DNA of 64,000 nucleotides from Picochlorum sp. 'celeri' (GCA_010909725.1 JAACMV010000021.1:537497-601496); one strand, 5' to 3'. Counted from the first letter of the stretch, positions 21,647 to 32,133 are shown. Notes: generated by a model not told the origin, from the sequence alone. Program-made: numbers and translations.

Positions 21647-22732
21647 ATGTCTAGTAGTAAATCGTCACCATCGGTGAAAAAGGAGGGGAATGGGTCATGG
21701 CTGGATGGCCCTGAATTCAGAGGTAAAAAGATTCCTGTGGTGACTGCGAATGGTGAGAAGAGGATGATGAGTATGAAGCAATTATATGAGTCCATTGAGA
21801 AGGAGAATGCAAAGGTGATGGCGAGGCGAGGATGGAGTGATAAACAGACTCTTTCTGAAATTGAGGAAAGAGACCTCGAGCTGCAGCGCATGGGTGGGGG
21901 CAGTTTCGATGTTCCTGGAGGTGGATTGCTATCCCGAGTGGGAGCGTGGAGGAGGAGCCGAGATGTCGCGTACGGTGTGTATTGTCGAAGTGACAGGGTG
22001 CATGAGGTGCTTGGGAAGAGATGGAAAGGTCGGGAGCCAGAGAGTGTGATTGAGTCTGGTACATTCGAATGGGATGCATTGCGCAAGTGCCATGGGTTAG
22101 ATATGCATGCTATGATGGTGATTATGAGGCCCATATCGTTGCGTGAGATTCGCCCAATGATGAAAAAAGAGTTGGAGAAGAGGGTTGACAAGCTGTCAAT
22201 GTCTCATGAAGGGGCTCAGGATATGCGAGCGGACATAGATGCATTTGTGAGTATATTTGATGAGAAAATGTTGCAGGGATCTGAATGTATAGATGGTGAA
22301 AAGGTGAAGAAGGGAACTCATGTCATTCTTTCTTCCACTCCAAAGGCTGAACTGGTTGTTGAAACAATTAGTCCAGGTCCTATTGCGACGAGGAGAACCA
22401 GTTTGATTGGTATAAATAGAAATCCAATAGTAACAGCGGCAGCATTTGATTGCTTCGTTGGCCATGATGCCATAGATGTGGGTGGTGGTCTGACATGCTT
22501 GGATGGTCTCTTGTGGTGTGCGAATGGATTGGAGACAGATACCAGGACGAATGCGAACAGTCAAGTGAGTGAAATTGATGTTGATGGCACCGAGCTGTTT
22601 GACCCATTTACGGGAGTCGAGACGATCGCTCTGGATTCAGCAGGGATCTTTCAACGCGTGAGTGGGACACAGAGGCCCAAGAGATTTCTTCATGATATGA
22701 TGCGACCTCGTGTTACACAAAATGATGAATGA
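21647..22732 (+). CDS. Unrecognised protein, intronless, 361 aa
   Basis: A single long open frame with a good start context (CACAATG). I do not recognise a family. The N-terminus is Ser/Lys rich and probably disordered (SSSKSSPSVKKEGNG), followed by a charged helical region (KQLYESIEKENAKVMARRGW, SEIEERDLELQRMGGG). A middle region contains LREIRPMMKKELEKRV. The C-terminal part is richer in Gly/Thr/Asp. No transmembrane segment or signal peptide is evident. TGTAA, a probable poly(A) signal, occurs about 15 nt after the stop. The convergent ACR gene ends 26 bp away. It is called coding because the frame is long and typical in composition. The opposite strand has a 254-aa frame that I regard as a shadow. 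Confidence 0.7.
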   Translation: MSSSKSSPSVKKEGNGSWLDGPEFRGKKIPVVTANGEKRMMSMKQLYESIEKENAKVMARRGWSDKQTLSEIEERDLELQRMGGGSFDVPGGGLLSRVGAWRRSRDVAYGVYCRSDRVHEVLGKRWKGREPESVIESGTFEWDALRKCHGLDMHAMMVIMRPISLREIRPMMKKELEKRVDKLSMSHEGAQDMRADIDAFVSIFDEKMLQGSECIDGEKVKKGTHVILSSTPKAELVVETISPGPIATRRTSLIGINRNPIVTAAAFDCFVGHDAIDVGGGLTCLDGLLWCANGLETDTRTNANSQVSEIDVDGTELFDPFTGVETIALDSAGIFQRVSGTQRPKRFLHDMMRPRVTQNDE

Positions 22733-22758
22733 TAATCAAAGAACAAAATGTAATGCGA

Positions 22759-24276
22759 TTAAAAAGACCCATATTTCGCGTCGTACGATTCTGGAGAGCC
22801 TCCATAGCTTGGATGAGGCAAGCGCTGCAGAAACTTGAATGAGAATGGATGGCTGTTGACTAAAGGCGTTCCATCGTGGGTAGCCTCTTGAATTGCTTTG
22901 CCACCGCATTCTAAAAGTGCTTTTTCAATTGATTCATTGCTGGGAGGGCCGCCCTCAGCATTCATAATATACAATGTGTGCCCACTACTGTTGGAAGTTG
23001 CAAAAGTTCTGACTTTCGCTCTGGTGATTGACAGCCCTGCTTCAAACAACTGTCTCGTCAGAGTTGCCATGCATCCGAAGCGATCCATTGATCGAATCTG
23101 AACTTTAATTCCCTTTGGGAATCGTCGTTCAATAGAAGCCTCTAACATGGCCTTTACTAACAAAGCCTCATCCTCGTCAAATTCACCATCACCAGATCGA
23201 GGCCTCACAAAAAACTCTTGATGGGAATACCCATCCGATCCTGCATCTATCGTCGCGTGATAAATGTCATAGTTCATATCGTTGAGGGTGCAAACTGTGT
23301 CCAGCAACAGTTTGGTGCGGTCCCTGCATTTGATATTTACGGTCCAATAGTTTGAATGTGAAAAATGAGAGATGTCAATAACTGGCTTGTCATATTTGGG
23401 ACTTCTGAACGTGTTAAAATTCGATTTCTCCGAGGAATTTTCCGATTCCTTGTCTTTCGTGTATTTCTGTACACGATGCTTCACTTTCCAATCCTCAATA
23501 TCATCCTGGAGCATGAGTTGGTGCAACCTTCTGTCATAATGCACAATGCCTTTCAAATTCTCTGCGTGAACGGAATGAGTTCCCTGACTATTGTACAGAA
23601 TATCACCCATCATTTCTTTCAAGCGCATCGTCTTTGCGTCATCGGGAATAGGTCTTCCCTTTTCTGTCACACTAAACACAATGGCAACCCGAGTCCTGTA
23701 TGTCCAGACAGCAGCTGATCGGACATCACATCCATTTTGCGTCATCAATTGCATCAAATCAGCTATCAAACCGGGTCTGTCAACACCTGACACTTCAAAG
23801 ATTGTTGTCGCTACTTTGTCAACATCATCTGTTGTATCCCCATTTGCCACAACATCTTCCGTCTGCATATAAATATTCAGCATTTGTTTAATGCTCAGTA
23901 GTTTGACCTGATTTCGTACTTTACCGCCGTTGATTTCCGACACAACGAACATATCATGGAACCAGCCTCCGTCTGATGAGATCCGTGCATTGTGAATCCT
24001 CAGGCCAAGATCAGTCAAATGCTGAACCACAAAGACAAGACTCCCCGGCCTATTTGCTGAATCTATCGTAACGATTGTATAATTAGGGTCTCCTGCGTTG
24101 TCAATATGAATTTCTGGGGGATGCACACGCAGTTCAAGTGTCAAATTATCTAGCAAGCAACCCTCTTCGTCCACAGCACAGTTGAGGGCATTCTTCTCCT
24201 TTTCTTGCCATTCACTCAGGGCCATAAGCGAGGGGCTTGCTCGCAGCCCCCCGGCTTTATACAGCATAGAATTCAT
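22759..24276 (-). CDS. ACR: ACT-domain repeat protein (ACR family)
   Basis: A single exon of 505 aa. Plant ACR proteins carry four ACT domains and no catalytic domain, and are thought to sense amino acids or related metabolites. Here ACT1 is near residues 65-140 (YTIVTIDSANRPGSL, LGLRIHNARISSDGGW). ACT2 is near 160-235 (TIFEVSGVDRPGLIADLM, GCDVRSAAVWTYRTRVA). ACT3 is near 310-385 (VNIKCRDRTKLLLDTV, YDIYHATIDAGSDGYSHQE). ACT4 is near 395-460 (IQIRSMDRFGCMATLTRQ-like, AGLSITRAKVRTFA). The spacing matches plant ACRs, and the bacterial GlnD nucleotidyltransferase domain is absent. It was assigned from the order and content of repeats. Confidence 0.9.
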   Translation of the reverse strand: MNSMLYKAGGLRASPSLMALSEWQEKEKNALNCAVDEEGCLLDNLTLELRVHPPEIHIDNAGDPNYTIVTIDSANRPGSLVFVVQHLTDLGLRIHNARISSDGGWFHDMFVVSEINGGKVRNQVKLLSIKQMLNIYMQTEDVVANGDTTDDVDKVATTIFEVSGVDRPGLIADLMQLMTQNGCDVRSAAVWTYRTRVAIVFSVTEKGRPIPDDAKTMRLKEMMGDILYNSQGTHSVHAENLKGIVHYDRRLHQLMLQDDIEDWKVKHRVQKYTKDKESENSSEKSNFNTFRSPKYDKPVIDISHFSHSNYWTVNIKCRDRTKLLLDTVCTLNDMNYDIYHATIDAGSDGYSHQEFFVRPRSGDGEFDEDEALLVKAMLEASIERRFPKGIKVQIRSMDRFGCMATLTRQLFEAGLSITRAKVRTFATSNSSGHTLYIMNAEGGPPSNESIEKALLECGGKAIQEATHDGTPLVNSHPFSFKFLQRLPHPSYGGSPESYDAKYGSF

Positions 24277-24283
24277 CTAAATA

Positions 24284-24613
24284 CTACTTCAATGTAAGGA
24301 AGATATCAATTAATGGCCAATGTGTACACCGAAAACAGAACTGACGCTGTCCTCGAACACTGGGTAGGGCGAATTGCACATGACAACAAGCACACGAATA
24401 CCGATATTTTTCAATTAAATGGCCAGCATTCAATACATTTATGTAAATTACATATAGAATGATCATGTAACGGCGTCGCAGGCCTGTTTTGACTTCCAAG
24501 TGCATGCCAGATATCGATATCCCTCCACACGGGGGATGATGATCCACTGGCAGGGCTATCATCTCATGACTATATATATCCATGAACACAGCGCTTCTCT
24601 CTCTAATCCGCAA
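24284..24613 (-). CDS. Possible small zinc-ribbon ORF (doubtful)
   Basis: A 109-aa frame lies between the ACR start and the 3' end of the WD40-cyclophilin gene. Its C-terminal part has two CxxC pairs, CACC and CFRC, about 15 residues apart with VRG between them, loosely like an LSD1-type zinc ribbon. Its first codons lie inside the end of the neighbouring gene. It may equally be the 5' UTR of the ACR gene. No family match is claimed. Confidence 0.2.
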   Translation of the reverse strand: MRIRERSAVFMDIYSHEMIALPVDHHPPCGGISISGMHLEVKTGLRRRYMIILYVIYINVLNAGHLIEKYRYSCACCHVQFALPSVRGQRQFCFRCTHWPLIDIFLTLK

Positions 24614-26429
24614 TGGTATGCTTCAATGTGATGTTCAGTATCTTGATATCATCCATAGGTTTATCGTGCGCATCAGTCTTCACCTTTTCTATTGCTGTCA
24701 CCACATCAGCTCCACGAATGCAACGTCCAAAGACAGCATGCTTGTTGTCAAGCCAGTTTGCAGGAACAGTCGTGATAAAGAACTGCGACCCGTTGGTATT
24801 TGGACCAGCATTTGCCATTGAAAGGGTGAAAGGGCGGTCATGTTTGAGAGATCGATGGAATTCATCCTCAAACTCACCTCCCCATATGGACTCTCCACCA
24901 GTTCCATCACCCATTGGATCTCCAGTCTGAATCATAAAACCTTTGATCACCCTGTGGAATATAACCCCGTCATAGTACCCATTCTTTGCATGCGTTGTGA
25001 AATTCTCCACAGTTCTAGGCACTTCTTCCGGATAGAGTCGTAACCAGATGTCTCCATACGTGGTGTGTAGAATGGCCCCCCGTGGTAATATGAGGGATGG
25101 TTGGATCTCCTCTGGGGCTCCTGTTGTTACCCCACCCATGGGCTTTTCGTTGTACACATCCCTACCTTGCGTATCGCCTTCCTTAATCTCGGGCTCTCGT
25201 TGCGTGAACAAATAAAATCTTTGTTTGTGATAGGCAGTGCAGAACAAGGTTGGATCTCCCTCAGTAGCTTTGGTGCTCGAGTCTGCCAGTGGTATTTTCT
25301 TTGGTTTGTGTGCTGTTGGCTCATACAGGGCAAGACCACAAAATCGTTCCGTATTTTCCACCTTTCCGATCAATTTAACCACTCTATTAGTTTTCAAATT
25401 CAATACTTTGATTCCTATCAATGTGGGATAGAACAAAAAATGCCCACTTGCATCAAAGCACAAGTTGATGGATGGAGACGCATCTTCAGTCTGCATCATC
25501 TCCTTCTCCACAGCGACTCGCCTTCCAAAGTCAATAGGATCTAGCTTGAACATATCTACCTCACTGCGCTGTATTTCTTGCGCCGACTCTATTGATTCGT
25601 CTATAACTTTCAGGAGCTTACCATCCACAAATCTAAATAACCTCAATTTCTCATCAGATGAGTACATGGCAAATTTTGTACCATCTTTGCTTACAGCAAT
25701 CGCAGCGGCATGAGTCTTGGCTTTTGACAGCGAATACAAGTCGGTTTCGAACTTTGATTCGAACGCAAGACCTTCTTTTAATAAACTTTGTGTTGAGGGA
25801 CACCAGTATTCTATGCCACCTTTGCTGTCAGTGGAAATGATGCAATCAACATGCTCATTATAACTCATGGCCACTATGGGACTCGAATGAAACTTTAGCG
25901 TCGCTTCTGGAGACCCTTTGCTATCACGAACATCATACATGTGTACATTTGGAGACTCCCTATCTGAAACAACCAAATACTCTTTTCCTCGTGTACCTTG
26001 GAATCCCCATGAAGCACATCCTGGAGAAAAGTCCAACTTTATCATTGCAATCATATCAAATGTTGCGACATCAAACACCTTGACAGTCTTATCAGATGAT
26101 AGAGATGCACAAAGGGAACCGTTCGATGAGACGCAAAGGCCAATTATAGGACCAAGATGAGCCTTGAACTGCTTTGCAAACTCAATCCCAGTGTCAACCT
26201 TTTTCCAAAACTTGACAACTCCGTCTACGCTTGCTGTGATCAGAAATTCAGTCACTGGAGCGAATCCTATATGTGTTACCCAATCTTTGTGCATAAAACT
26301 CTTCTCATACATGTCAGCAAGGGGAAGGCGCTCCAAATATTGTTGTTCAAATGGTAAAATCTTGCGCTTTTTGGGAACCGGCAACTCTGGTCCAACGATT
26401 GCATCGTCATTGTCCTCTCGTTCAGACAT
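24603..26429 (-). CDS. CYP71: WD40-repeat peptidyl-prolyl isomerase (PPWD1/CYP71)
   Basis: A single exon of 608 aa. The N-terminal WD40 propeller (about 50-400) starts [19 protein letters not shown] and [16 protein letters not shown], as in PPWD1 and Arabidopsis CYP71. A C-terminal cyclophilin domain (about 450-605) has [19 protein letters not shown], the active-site [32 protein letters not shown] and [11 protein letters not shown]. Family members are nuclear; CYP71 binds histone H3 and affects chromatin silencing, and PPWD1 is spliceosomal. The active-site Arg, Phe, Gln and Trp positions appear conserved, so isomerase activity is likely. The length matches the family (about 630). Confidence 0.95.
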   Translation of the reverse strand: MSEREDNDDAIVGPELPVPKKRKILPFEQQYLERLPLADMYEKSFMHKDWVTHIGFAPVTEFLITASVDGVVKFWKKVDTGIEFAKQFKAHLGPIIGLCVSSNGSLCASLSSDKTVKVFDVATFDMIAMIKLDFSPGCASWGFQGTRGKEYLVVSDRESPNVHMYDVRDSKGSPEATLKFHSSPIVAMSYNEHVDCIISTDSKGGIEYWCPSTQSLLKEGLAFESKFETDLYSLSKAKTHAAAIAVSKDGTKFAMYSSDEKLRLFRFVDGKLLKVIDESIESAQEIQRSEVDMFKLDPIDFGRRVAVEKEMMQTEDASPSINLCFDASGHFLFYPTLIGIKVLNLKTNRVVKLIGKVENTERFCGLALYEPTAHKPKKIPLADSSTKATEGDPTLFCTAYHKQRFYLFTQREPEIKEGDTQGRDVYNEKPMGGVTTGAPEEIQPSLILPRGAILHTTYGDIWLRLYPEEVPRTVENFTTHAKNGYYDGVIFHRVIKGFMIQTGDPMGDGTGGESIWGGEFEDEFHRSLKHDRPFTLSMANAGPNTNGSQFFITTVPANWLDNKHAVFGRCIRGADVVTAIEKVKTDAHDKPMDDIKILNITLKHTIAD

Positions 26430-26618
26430 TTTAAATTTTATAATTTAATGCAAGTTTAATGAATAATACATAGCCACGAGTATCAGATCAAGGACATGAT
26501 GCTCCTCGACGACTTCTTCTTCTGTCCCATCCATCATCTTGAATCATCTTGGTGTCCATATATCTAAAAATGTTACAGGATATTCATACTATAATAGATA
26601 GGCTAGCTTTGAGATTAT

Positions 26619-27453
26619 TTATTTATCCTTCTCAGCAGCCTCCTCTTCTTCAGCTCTCTTCTTTCTGATTCCTGCCATGCGAGCATTCATACGCTCCAGT
26701 CTGAGAGTAGCATAGGCCTTCTCAGCGCGCATCTCATCAGTGATGGCAATCTTTTCCAAAGCAGGCTTTTCTGCGACTATTGGCATGATCTTACCCTTGA
26801 GCTGCTCAACGGCCTTGAGCTCATCAGCAGAGGCATCTCCAGCCTTTGGCTTGTTGGCACGGCGTGGGAACACCACCAAGTTGGACTTGTATGCCTTGAG
26901 GCGGTTGACATTCTCCTGCAGACCCTCCAGAGATCTATTCCTACGGCGGTGATCGACTGCAATACCGATAGTTCTGGCCAACTTGGCTGGAATTCCAGCT
27001 TCTTTCAGTTCCTCGAGGGAAAATCCACGGCCTTCTCTGACCTTTGAGTTGTACTTGACAGTCTGTCCACGAACGATTGGACGAAGTGGTCCAGAAGCTG
27101 GGCGAGGGAAGACTGATGCAGCCTTTGCAGCACGAGCTACAAAATAAAAAAGATACAAACGCGTCAGTATCGAATGAAGAAGAGAGAGAAACAGGGGCGC
27201 AGCATGGCCCATTCAGGTCGGCCGCATTGGGACGGCGCCAACCATGACCATGTCAACCAGAAGATTGCACTAGAAATCCCAAATAATCTTATAAAAATGC
27301 TCTGCAATTGCTGAACGTACCTTGTCTACGACGATATTTACGAGCTGGCTGGTTGAACCACGTTCTCACACCGATGACCTCTTTTCTCCCAATCACCTGA
27401 TGCCATTTCTTCTTGAAATGCTGGTTAGGGATTTGATTGTTTCCACGCACCAT
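26619..27453 (-). CDS. RPL13: 60S ribosomal protein eL13
   Basis: Exons 27321-27453 and 26619-27136 with a 184-nt intron, the longest in the window, give about 216 aa. The start gives [19 protein letters not shown], then [16 protein letters not shown] joined to [16 protein letters not shown]. Next come [20 protein letters not shown] and [20 protein letters not shown], hallmarks of eL13. The C-terminus is Lys/Glu rich. The intron splits at the Gln/Ala junction. A highly expressed gene with an unusually long first intron suggests intron-based regulation (inference). It is divergent from TPS across 520 bp. Confidence 0.95.
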
Positions 27454-27973
27454 TTTATCAGTTTCCCTGCGAGTACAAAGACAGCGTAAGCCTTCCGCCG
27501 GCTGAACATAATTTCTGCCGCCGCACTCGTCTCATTTCAGACAAGTGCACGATAGCGCTGTGCATCCTCCAGTATTCATCCATAGAACGTACCTTTTATG
27601 TAACTAATACTAAAAGTTGTGATATTCTCCTCCCACGCCGAGGAGACCTTCATGCCGGCCATGGTCGAGACGGATGCCACGCCACACCAGAGCCTTCGGT
27701 CAATGAAGATACTTGATAGGGGGATCGTATATGGATATTCCGCGATACGGTACAAGTGGCAAGATCTGTATCAAATGAGCACAATCGTCTGAAAATCGAT
27801 TCGTTTTTTCTGTCTATTTTCATGGAACATGGGTCTGCAGGTAGGAGGTACATTGTCGTGACGTACCACTTGTATCGGGTCCCAGGTTGTTCTCACCACA
27901 CGGATCTTTCTCTGCACTCTCGAGGCTGTTGCATCCTGTGTGTACCGATTGGAGAAACACCATTAGTATTATA
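27454..27973. other. Divergent promoter region, eL13 and TPS
   Basis: A 520-bp spacer between divergently transcribed genes. A short minus-strand frame at 27650-27853 and the in-frame upstream extension of TPS show no recognisable protein. I see no repeat. Confidence 0.5.
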
Positions 27974-30823
27974 ATGACACCGAGTGACAGGAAACCCGAA
28001 GAACCAGTGGAGCGAGGTGGGCCTTTGCGCCACCAACACTCGGAAGAGTTGAAAGCGTCCCTACCAAGTGGTAATTCGACGAGTAACCTGAATGCTGGGG
28101 CACAAGTTCCTGCATCACGAGTGGATAGATTGCTTCTTCAAAGGTTAAGGAAGAGTCAGAGTACCACTGTTCTGTATGGTGAGCCCGCGGAGTTGGCAGA
28201 GAGGCTCAGAGAGGATGCTACTGCTGGAGGGCTGTATCCTCCAGTTGATGGCATTGGCGATCAAAGATTGATTGTCGTGGCAAATCGGCTGCCGGTGTCG
28301 GCTTATAAAGATTCAGATGGTGGATGGCAGTTGCAAATTAGTGCTGGGGGACTTGTGAGTGCGCTTATGGGGGTGGAGAATATTAATAGTAAATGGATTG
28401 GTTGGCCAGGCGTGTACATAGAGTCTGGGCCAGAGCGGGATGCGCTGACCAGAGCAATGGAAGATGAAGGATATGCTCCGGTATATATGGATGAGAATAC
28501 ATGCGATTTGCATTATAATGGGTTTTGCAATTCTGTCTTGTGGCAGTTGTTTCATTATGTGCCTCTGAATATTGATTCCAAGTTATCTGAGACTAGGACA
28601 TTGCAGTTTCAGTGGCAAGCTCATCAGTTGGCAAACAAACAGTTTGCTGATGTGATTTTAAAGCATTATAGGCCTGGTGATATTGTTTGGGTTCAAGATT
28701 ATCACCTCATGCTTCTCCCAGCTATTCTGAAGGAGAAGCATCCACGAATGAAGGTTGGATTTTTCCTGCATACGCCATTCCCTTCGTCAGAGATTTACAG
28801 AACTCTTCCAGTGCGAGAAGAACTGTTGCGAGCTGTGTTAAAGGCAGATTTGATCGGATTTCACACGTATGACTATGCAAGGCATTTTGTGTCTGCATGT
28901 ACCAGGATTTTGGGATTGGAAGGCACTCCTGCAGGTGTGGAGGATAACGGTTCTGTGACTCGAGTTGCGGCATTCCCTATTGGAATTGACCCCGATAGAT
29001 TCACGTCGGCATTAGAAGCTCCCGAAGTACGTGCTAATGTGGCACAGTTGTTAAATCGATATGCTGGTAGAAAAGTCATGCTTGGCGTTGACAGATTAGA
29101 TATGATCAAAGGGATTCCGCAGAAGTTGTTAGCATTTGAAAAGTTTTTAGAAGAAAATCCAGACTGGAGGGACAAAGTTTTGTTGGTCCAGATTGCTGTA
29201 CCTTCAAGAACAGATGTGCCAGAATACCAACGGCTTCGAAGCATGGTGCATGAAATTGTGGGCCGCATAAATGGAAAGTATGGTACCCTGACGCATGTCC
29301 CTATTTATCATTTAGATAGACAGCTTTCATTCCATGAATTGGTGGCATTATATGCCATAACAGATGTGGCCCTCGTGACTTCATTGCGGGATGGTATGAA
29401 TTTGGTCTCCTATGAATACGTGGCCTGTCAAAGAGATAATGCAGGTGTGCTGATCTTGTCAGAATTTGCTGGTGCGGCTCAAAGTCTTGGAGCCGGTGCG
29501 ATTCTCGTAAATCCTTGGAATATCAATGATTTAGCCCTCGCCATTGAGTATGCACTGACCATGAGTGATAAAGAGAGGCGTGAGAGACATAGGCAAAATT
29601 ATATGCATGTTACCATCCATACTGCGCAAACATGGGCGGATACTTTCATTTCAGAGCTCAATGATACACATGTTGAAGCTGAAATCCGCACTAAGAATAT
29701 TCCACCAGCTTTGGACTTTGAGGCTGCAGTACAAGCATATAACGAGAGCAAGAGGAGGTTGCTTGTGCTGGGATATAATGCCACCCTTACGACTGCAGTT
29801 GAGGCTCCACGACAGCCAAAAAAGCACTTTGATCAGATCCAGGCGATGACACGAGTCAATTCTGCTGCGTATAGTTGTTTGGTATCCCTGTCAAAGGATC
29901 CAAATGTGGACATTGTGATTTTCAGTGGCAGTGAAAAGGAAAGAATAGAGGAAGTATTCCATGATTTACCTGTGTGGCTTGCAGCTGAAAATGGAGCTTT
30001 TATCAGGGAACCAGAATCGAGTGAGTGGAAGGCATTGTTTGAGATATCAAGTGGTGAATGGAAGGATAGTGTCCAGCTCGTATTTGAATACTTCTGTGAA
30101 AGAACTCCACGCTCATTCGTGGAGGAAAGAGGCACATCGTTGGTATGGAACTATAAGTATGCTGATGTGGAATTTGGTAGAATCCAAGCGAGAGACCTTC
30201 TACAACATTTGCTCACGGGACCGATTAGTAATGCCCCAGTAGATATTATCAGGGGTGCTCGAAGTATCGAAGTCCGTCCTGTGGGAGTTAGCAAGGGCTC
30301 TTCGATGGCAAAATTACTGCAATATATGTCAACAGTACATTCAATGGCAAACATAGATTTCGCGTTTGTAGCAGGACACTTTCTGGGAAGGGACGAAGAT
30401 GCATTTACGCTGTTTGAAGGAGAAAAGGTGGCTCCTGTGAAAGAAGAGAGTAAATCCTCCCCTTGGCAAGAATCAAGCTTGTATTTTGGTGAAGAAAACC
30501 CAAACCAGTTTTTGGACAAAATAGGCAACCTTTCCATCAGAACCAGTAGCAGTAGAAACTCTGGCCTTGGAGTTAGTCCAGCCACCATGTCCCCAAGACA
30601 GAGCATTGAAACAGAGTCCCTGCCATTACAACTTCCACCAAAGCATTTATTCACCTGCACAGTCGGTAGAAGCTTTGCGTCTCAGGCAAGATATTGCTTG
30701 CATGGATCAAATGAGATTGCATTCCTGCTCTATCATTTGTGCATCAGCAGCGGTATTAAACCAGAGGGACTGTCCTCTCCTCCACCTCTCACTGATACAT
30801 ATCACGAAACATACGATATCTAG
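27974..30823 (+). CDS. TPS: Class II trehalose-6-phosphate synthase with degenerate phosphatase domain
   Basis: A single exon; the preferred ATG is 27974 (MTPSDRKPEEP), about 949 aa. The GT20 synthase domain (about 75-560) has IVVANRLPVSAY, WIGWPGVYI, VWVQDYHLMLLPAIL, FFLHTPFPSSEIYRTLP, PIGIDPDRF, GVDRLDMIKGIPQKL and SLRDGMNLVSYEYVACQ. The TPP (HAD) domain (about 590-850) should start LLxDYDGTL, but reads VLGYNATLTT, so both motif I aspartates are lost; the late acidic motif is also altered to AGHFLGRDEDAF. The C-terminus FTCTVGRSFASQARYCL is typical of plant class II TPS. Class II proteins act in sugar signalling. Synthase residues seem retained, but activity cannot be judged. No intron. Confidence 0.93.
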   Translation: MTPSDRKPEEPVERGGPLRHQHSEELKASLPSGNSTSNLNAGAQVPASRVDRLLLQRLRKSQSTTVLYGEPAELAERLREDATAGGLYPPVDGIGDQRLIVVANRLPVSAYKDSDGGWQLQISAGGLVSALMGVENINSKWIGWPGVYIESGPERDALTRAMEDEGYAPVYMDENTCDLHYNGFCNSVLWQLFHYVPLNIDSKLSETRTLQFQWQAHQLANKQFADVILKHYRPGDIVWVQDYHLMLLPAILKEKHPRMKVGFFLHTPFPSSEIYRTLPVREELLRAVLKADLIGFHTYDYARHFVSACTRILGLEGTPAGVEDNGSVTRVAAFPIGIDPDRFTSALEAPEVRANVAQLLNRYAGRKVMLGVDRLDMIKGIPQKLLAFEKFLEENPDWRDKVLLVQIAVPSRTDVPEYQRLRSMVHEIVGRINGKYGTLTHVPIYHLDRQLSFHELVALYAITDVALVTSLRDGMNLVSYEYVACQRDNAGVLILSEFAGAAQSLGAGAILVNPWNINDLALAIEYALTMSDKERRERHRQNYMHVTIHTAQTWADTFISELNDTHVEAEIRTKNIPPALDFEAAVQAYNESKRRLLVLGYNATLTTAVEAPRQPKKHFDQIQAMTRVNSAAYSCLVSLSKDPNVDIVIFSGSEKERIEEVFHDLPVWLAAENGAFIREPESSEWKALFEISSGEWKDSVQLVFEYFCERTPRSFVEERGTSLVWNYKYADVEFGRIQARDLLQHLLTGPISNAPVDIIRGARSIEVRPVGVSKGSSMAKLLQYMSTVHSMANIDFAFVAGHFLGRDEDAFTLFEGEKVAPVKEESKSSPWQESSLYFGEENPNQFLDKIGNLSIRTSSSRNSGLGVSPATMSPRQSIETESLPLQLPPKHLFTCTVGRSFASQARYCLHGSNEIAFLLYHLCISSGIKPEGLSSPPPLTDTYHETYDI

Positions 30824-31042
30824 AGATATGTAAACAGAGAGTCATGTCCAAGGACAAGGCACGTTCTTTGCCACATGTGAATGAGGACATGGGTTTGAGA
30901 GTGAGATCGTGAGTCATGACTAGTCACCATGTATGGCTTGAGTCAGCCCGAATTTAAATGCGAACCCGAATGCAAAATAGACGTGCTATTTATATAGATT
31001 TTCTTTCATGTAAATCAAATTCAGCTGAAATAGAACAAGAGC

Positions 31043-32133
31043 ATGGGACAGGTGCGTGTCGTCGCGGGTTTTTGACATTGTCATTTAGTTTGAGGTTGAA
31101 ATTCTCATTTTCTTTGCAGTACTTGAGTGCTCCTGTGACGAAAAAGGAGACTCTTCATCAAGATCTTCCTCATCTACAGATTGGCGTAAGCTCTCAGCAA
31201 GGATGGCGGAAAACCCAAGAAGACAGCCACGTCTGTGCTCAGTTGGAGGGTAATACAATGCTCTTTGGGGTTTTTGATGGCCACGGAGGTGGTGAAGTGG
31301 CCAAATTCTGTGCAGAACACATTCATGAAGAGATAAAAAGTATCCCGGAGTTTCAAAACAAGCAATATGGAGAGAGCTTGGTTGCAGTGTTTCATAGGAT
31401 GGATGACATGCTGAGAACCCCAGAGGGTGTCGCAAAGTTGAGACATTTCAGAGAGGGATCAGTAGAGTCAAAGGATGAAGAAAATTCATTTGATTTTATC
31501 CGGACACTCCTCGTGGCACAACAAGGTGCTAGACAAGCAGACTATGAAGACTATGGAGGACGTCAGGAAGAGGTACAGGCAGGGTGTACTGCAGTAGTTG
31601 CCATATTAGACGGAAATACTCTATATGTTGCTAATGCAGGGGACTCTAGGGCAGTACTATCTAGACAAGGGAAAGCTGTGGCATTGTCATATGATCACAA
31701 GCCATCACATCCGACGGAAAGAGAGAGAATAATTTCTGCTGGGGGATTCCTGAGTGAAATTGGAGGCATGTGCAGAGTTAATGGCAATTTGAATCTTTCT
31801 AGGGCGATAGGTGACTTGAAATATAAGAGTAATCAAGAACTGCACCCTTCAGCTCAAATAATTACAGCAGAGCCTGACATTGAAGAGACTACACTGCAAA
31901 AGGGTGATGAATTTCTGGTGCTCGCATGCGACGGGATTTGGGACGTCATGAATAACCAGGAAGTTATTGATTTCGTGAGAAAAGGGCTCCTTCAGGGTAA
32001 AACGTGTGAAAGTATCGCGAGCGATATTCTTGACAACTGTATTGCAACAGATCCCAAAGAGAATAGGGGTATTGGTTGTGATAATATGACCTGCTGTATA
32101 GTTAATTTCAAAGATGAATTTTTCTTTTCTTAA
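31043..32133 (+). CDS. PP2C (PPM-family) Ser/Thr phosphatase, probably N-myristoylated
   Basis: The first exon is only 9 nt (31043-31051, Met-Gly-Gln), followed by a 68-nt intron and exon 31120-32133; about 340 aa. The start is supported by plant PP2C homologues that begin MGxYLSxP and by the consensus splice ends GTGCGT..TTGCAG. Metal-binding motifs are GWRKTQEDSH, FGVFDGHGGGEVA, AGDSRAVLS, NLSRAIGDLKYK and CDGIWDVMNNQEV. It resembles the PPM1G/plant PP2C group. Gly2 makes an N-myristoylation signal, so membrane association is likely. The substrate is unknown. A long in-frame upstream extension from 30958 exists but lacks family similarity. Confidence 0.92.

Noticed and set aside
21427..22191. 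Minus-strand frame of 254 aa opposite the orphan gene
   Set aside because: It is a shadow of the coding + strand, is Ser/Pro/His rich, starts inside the gene and has no family resemblance.
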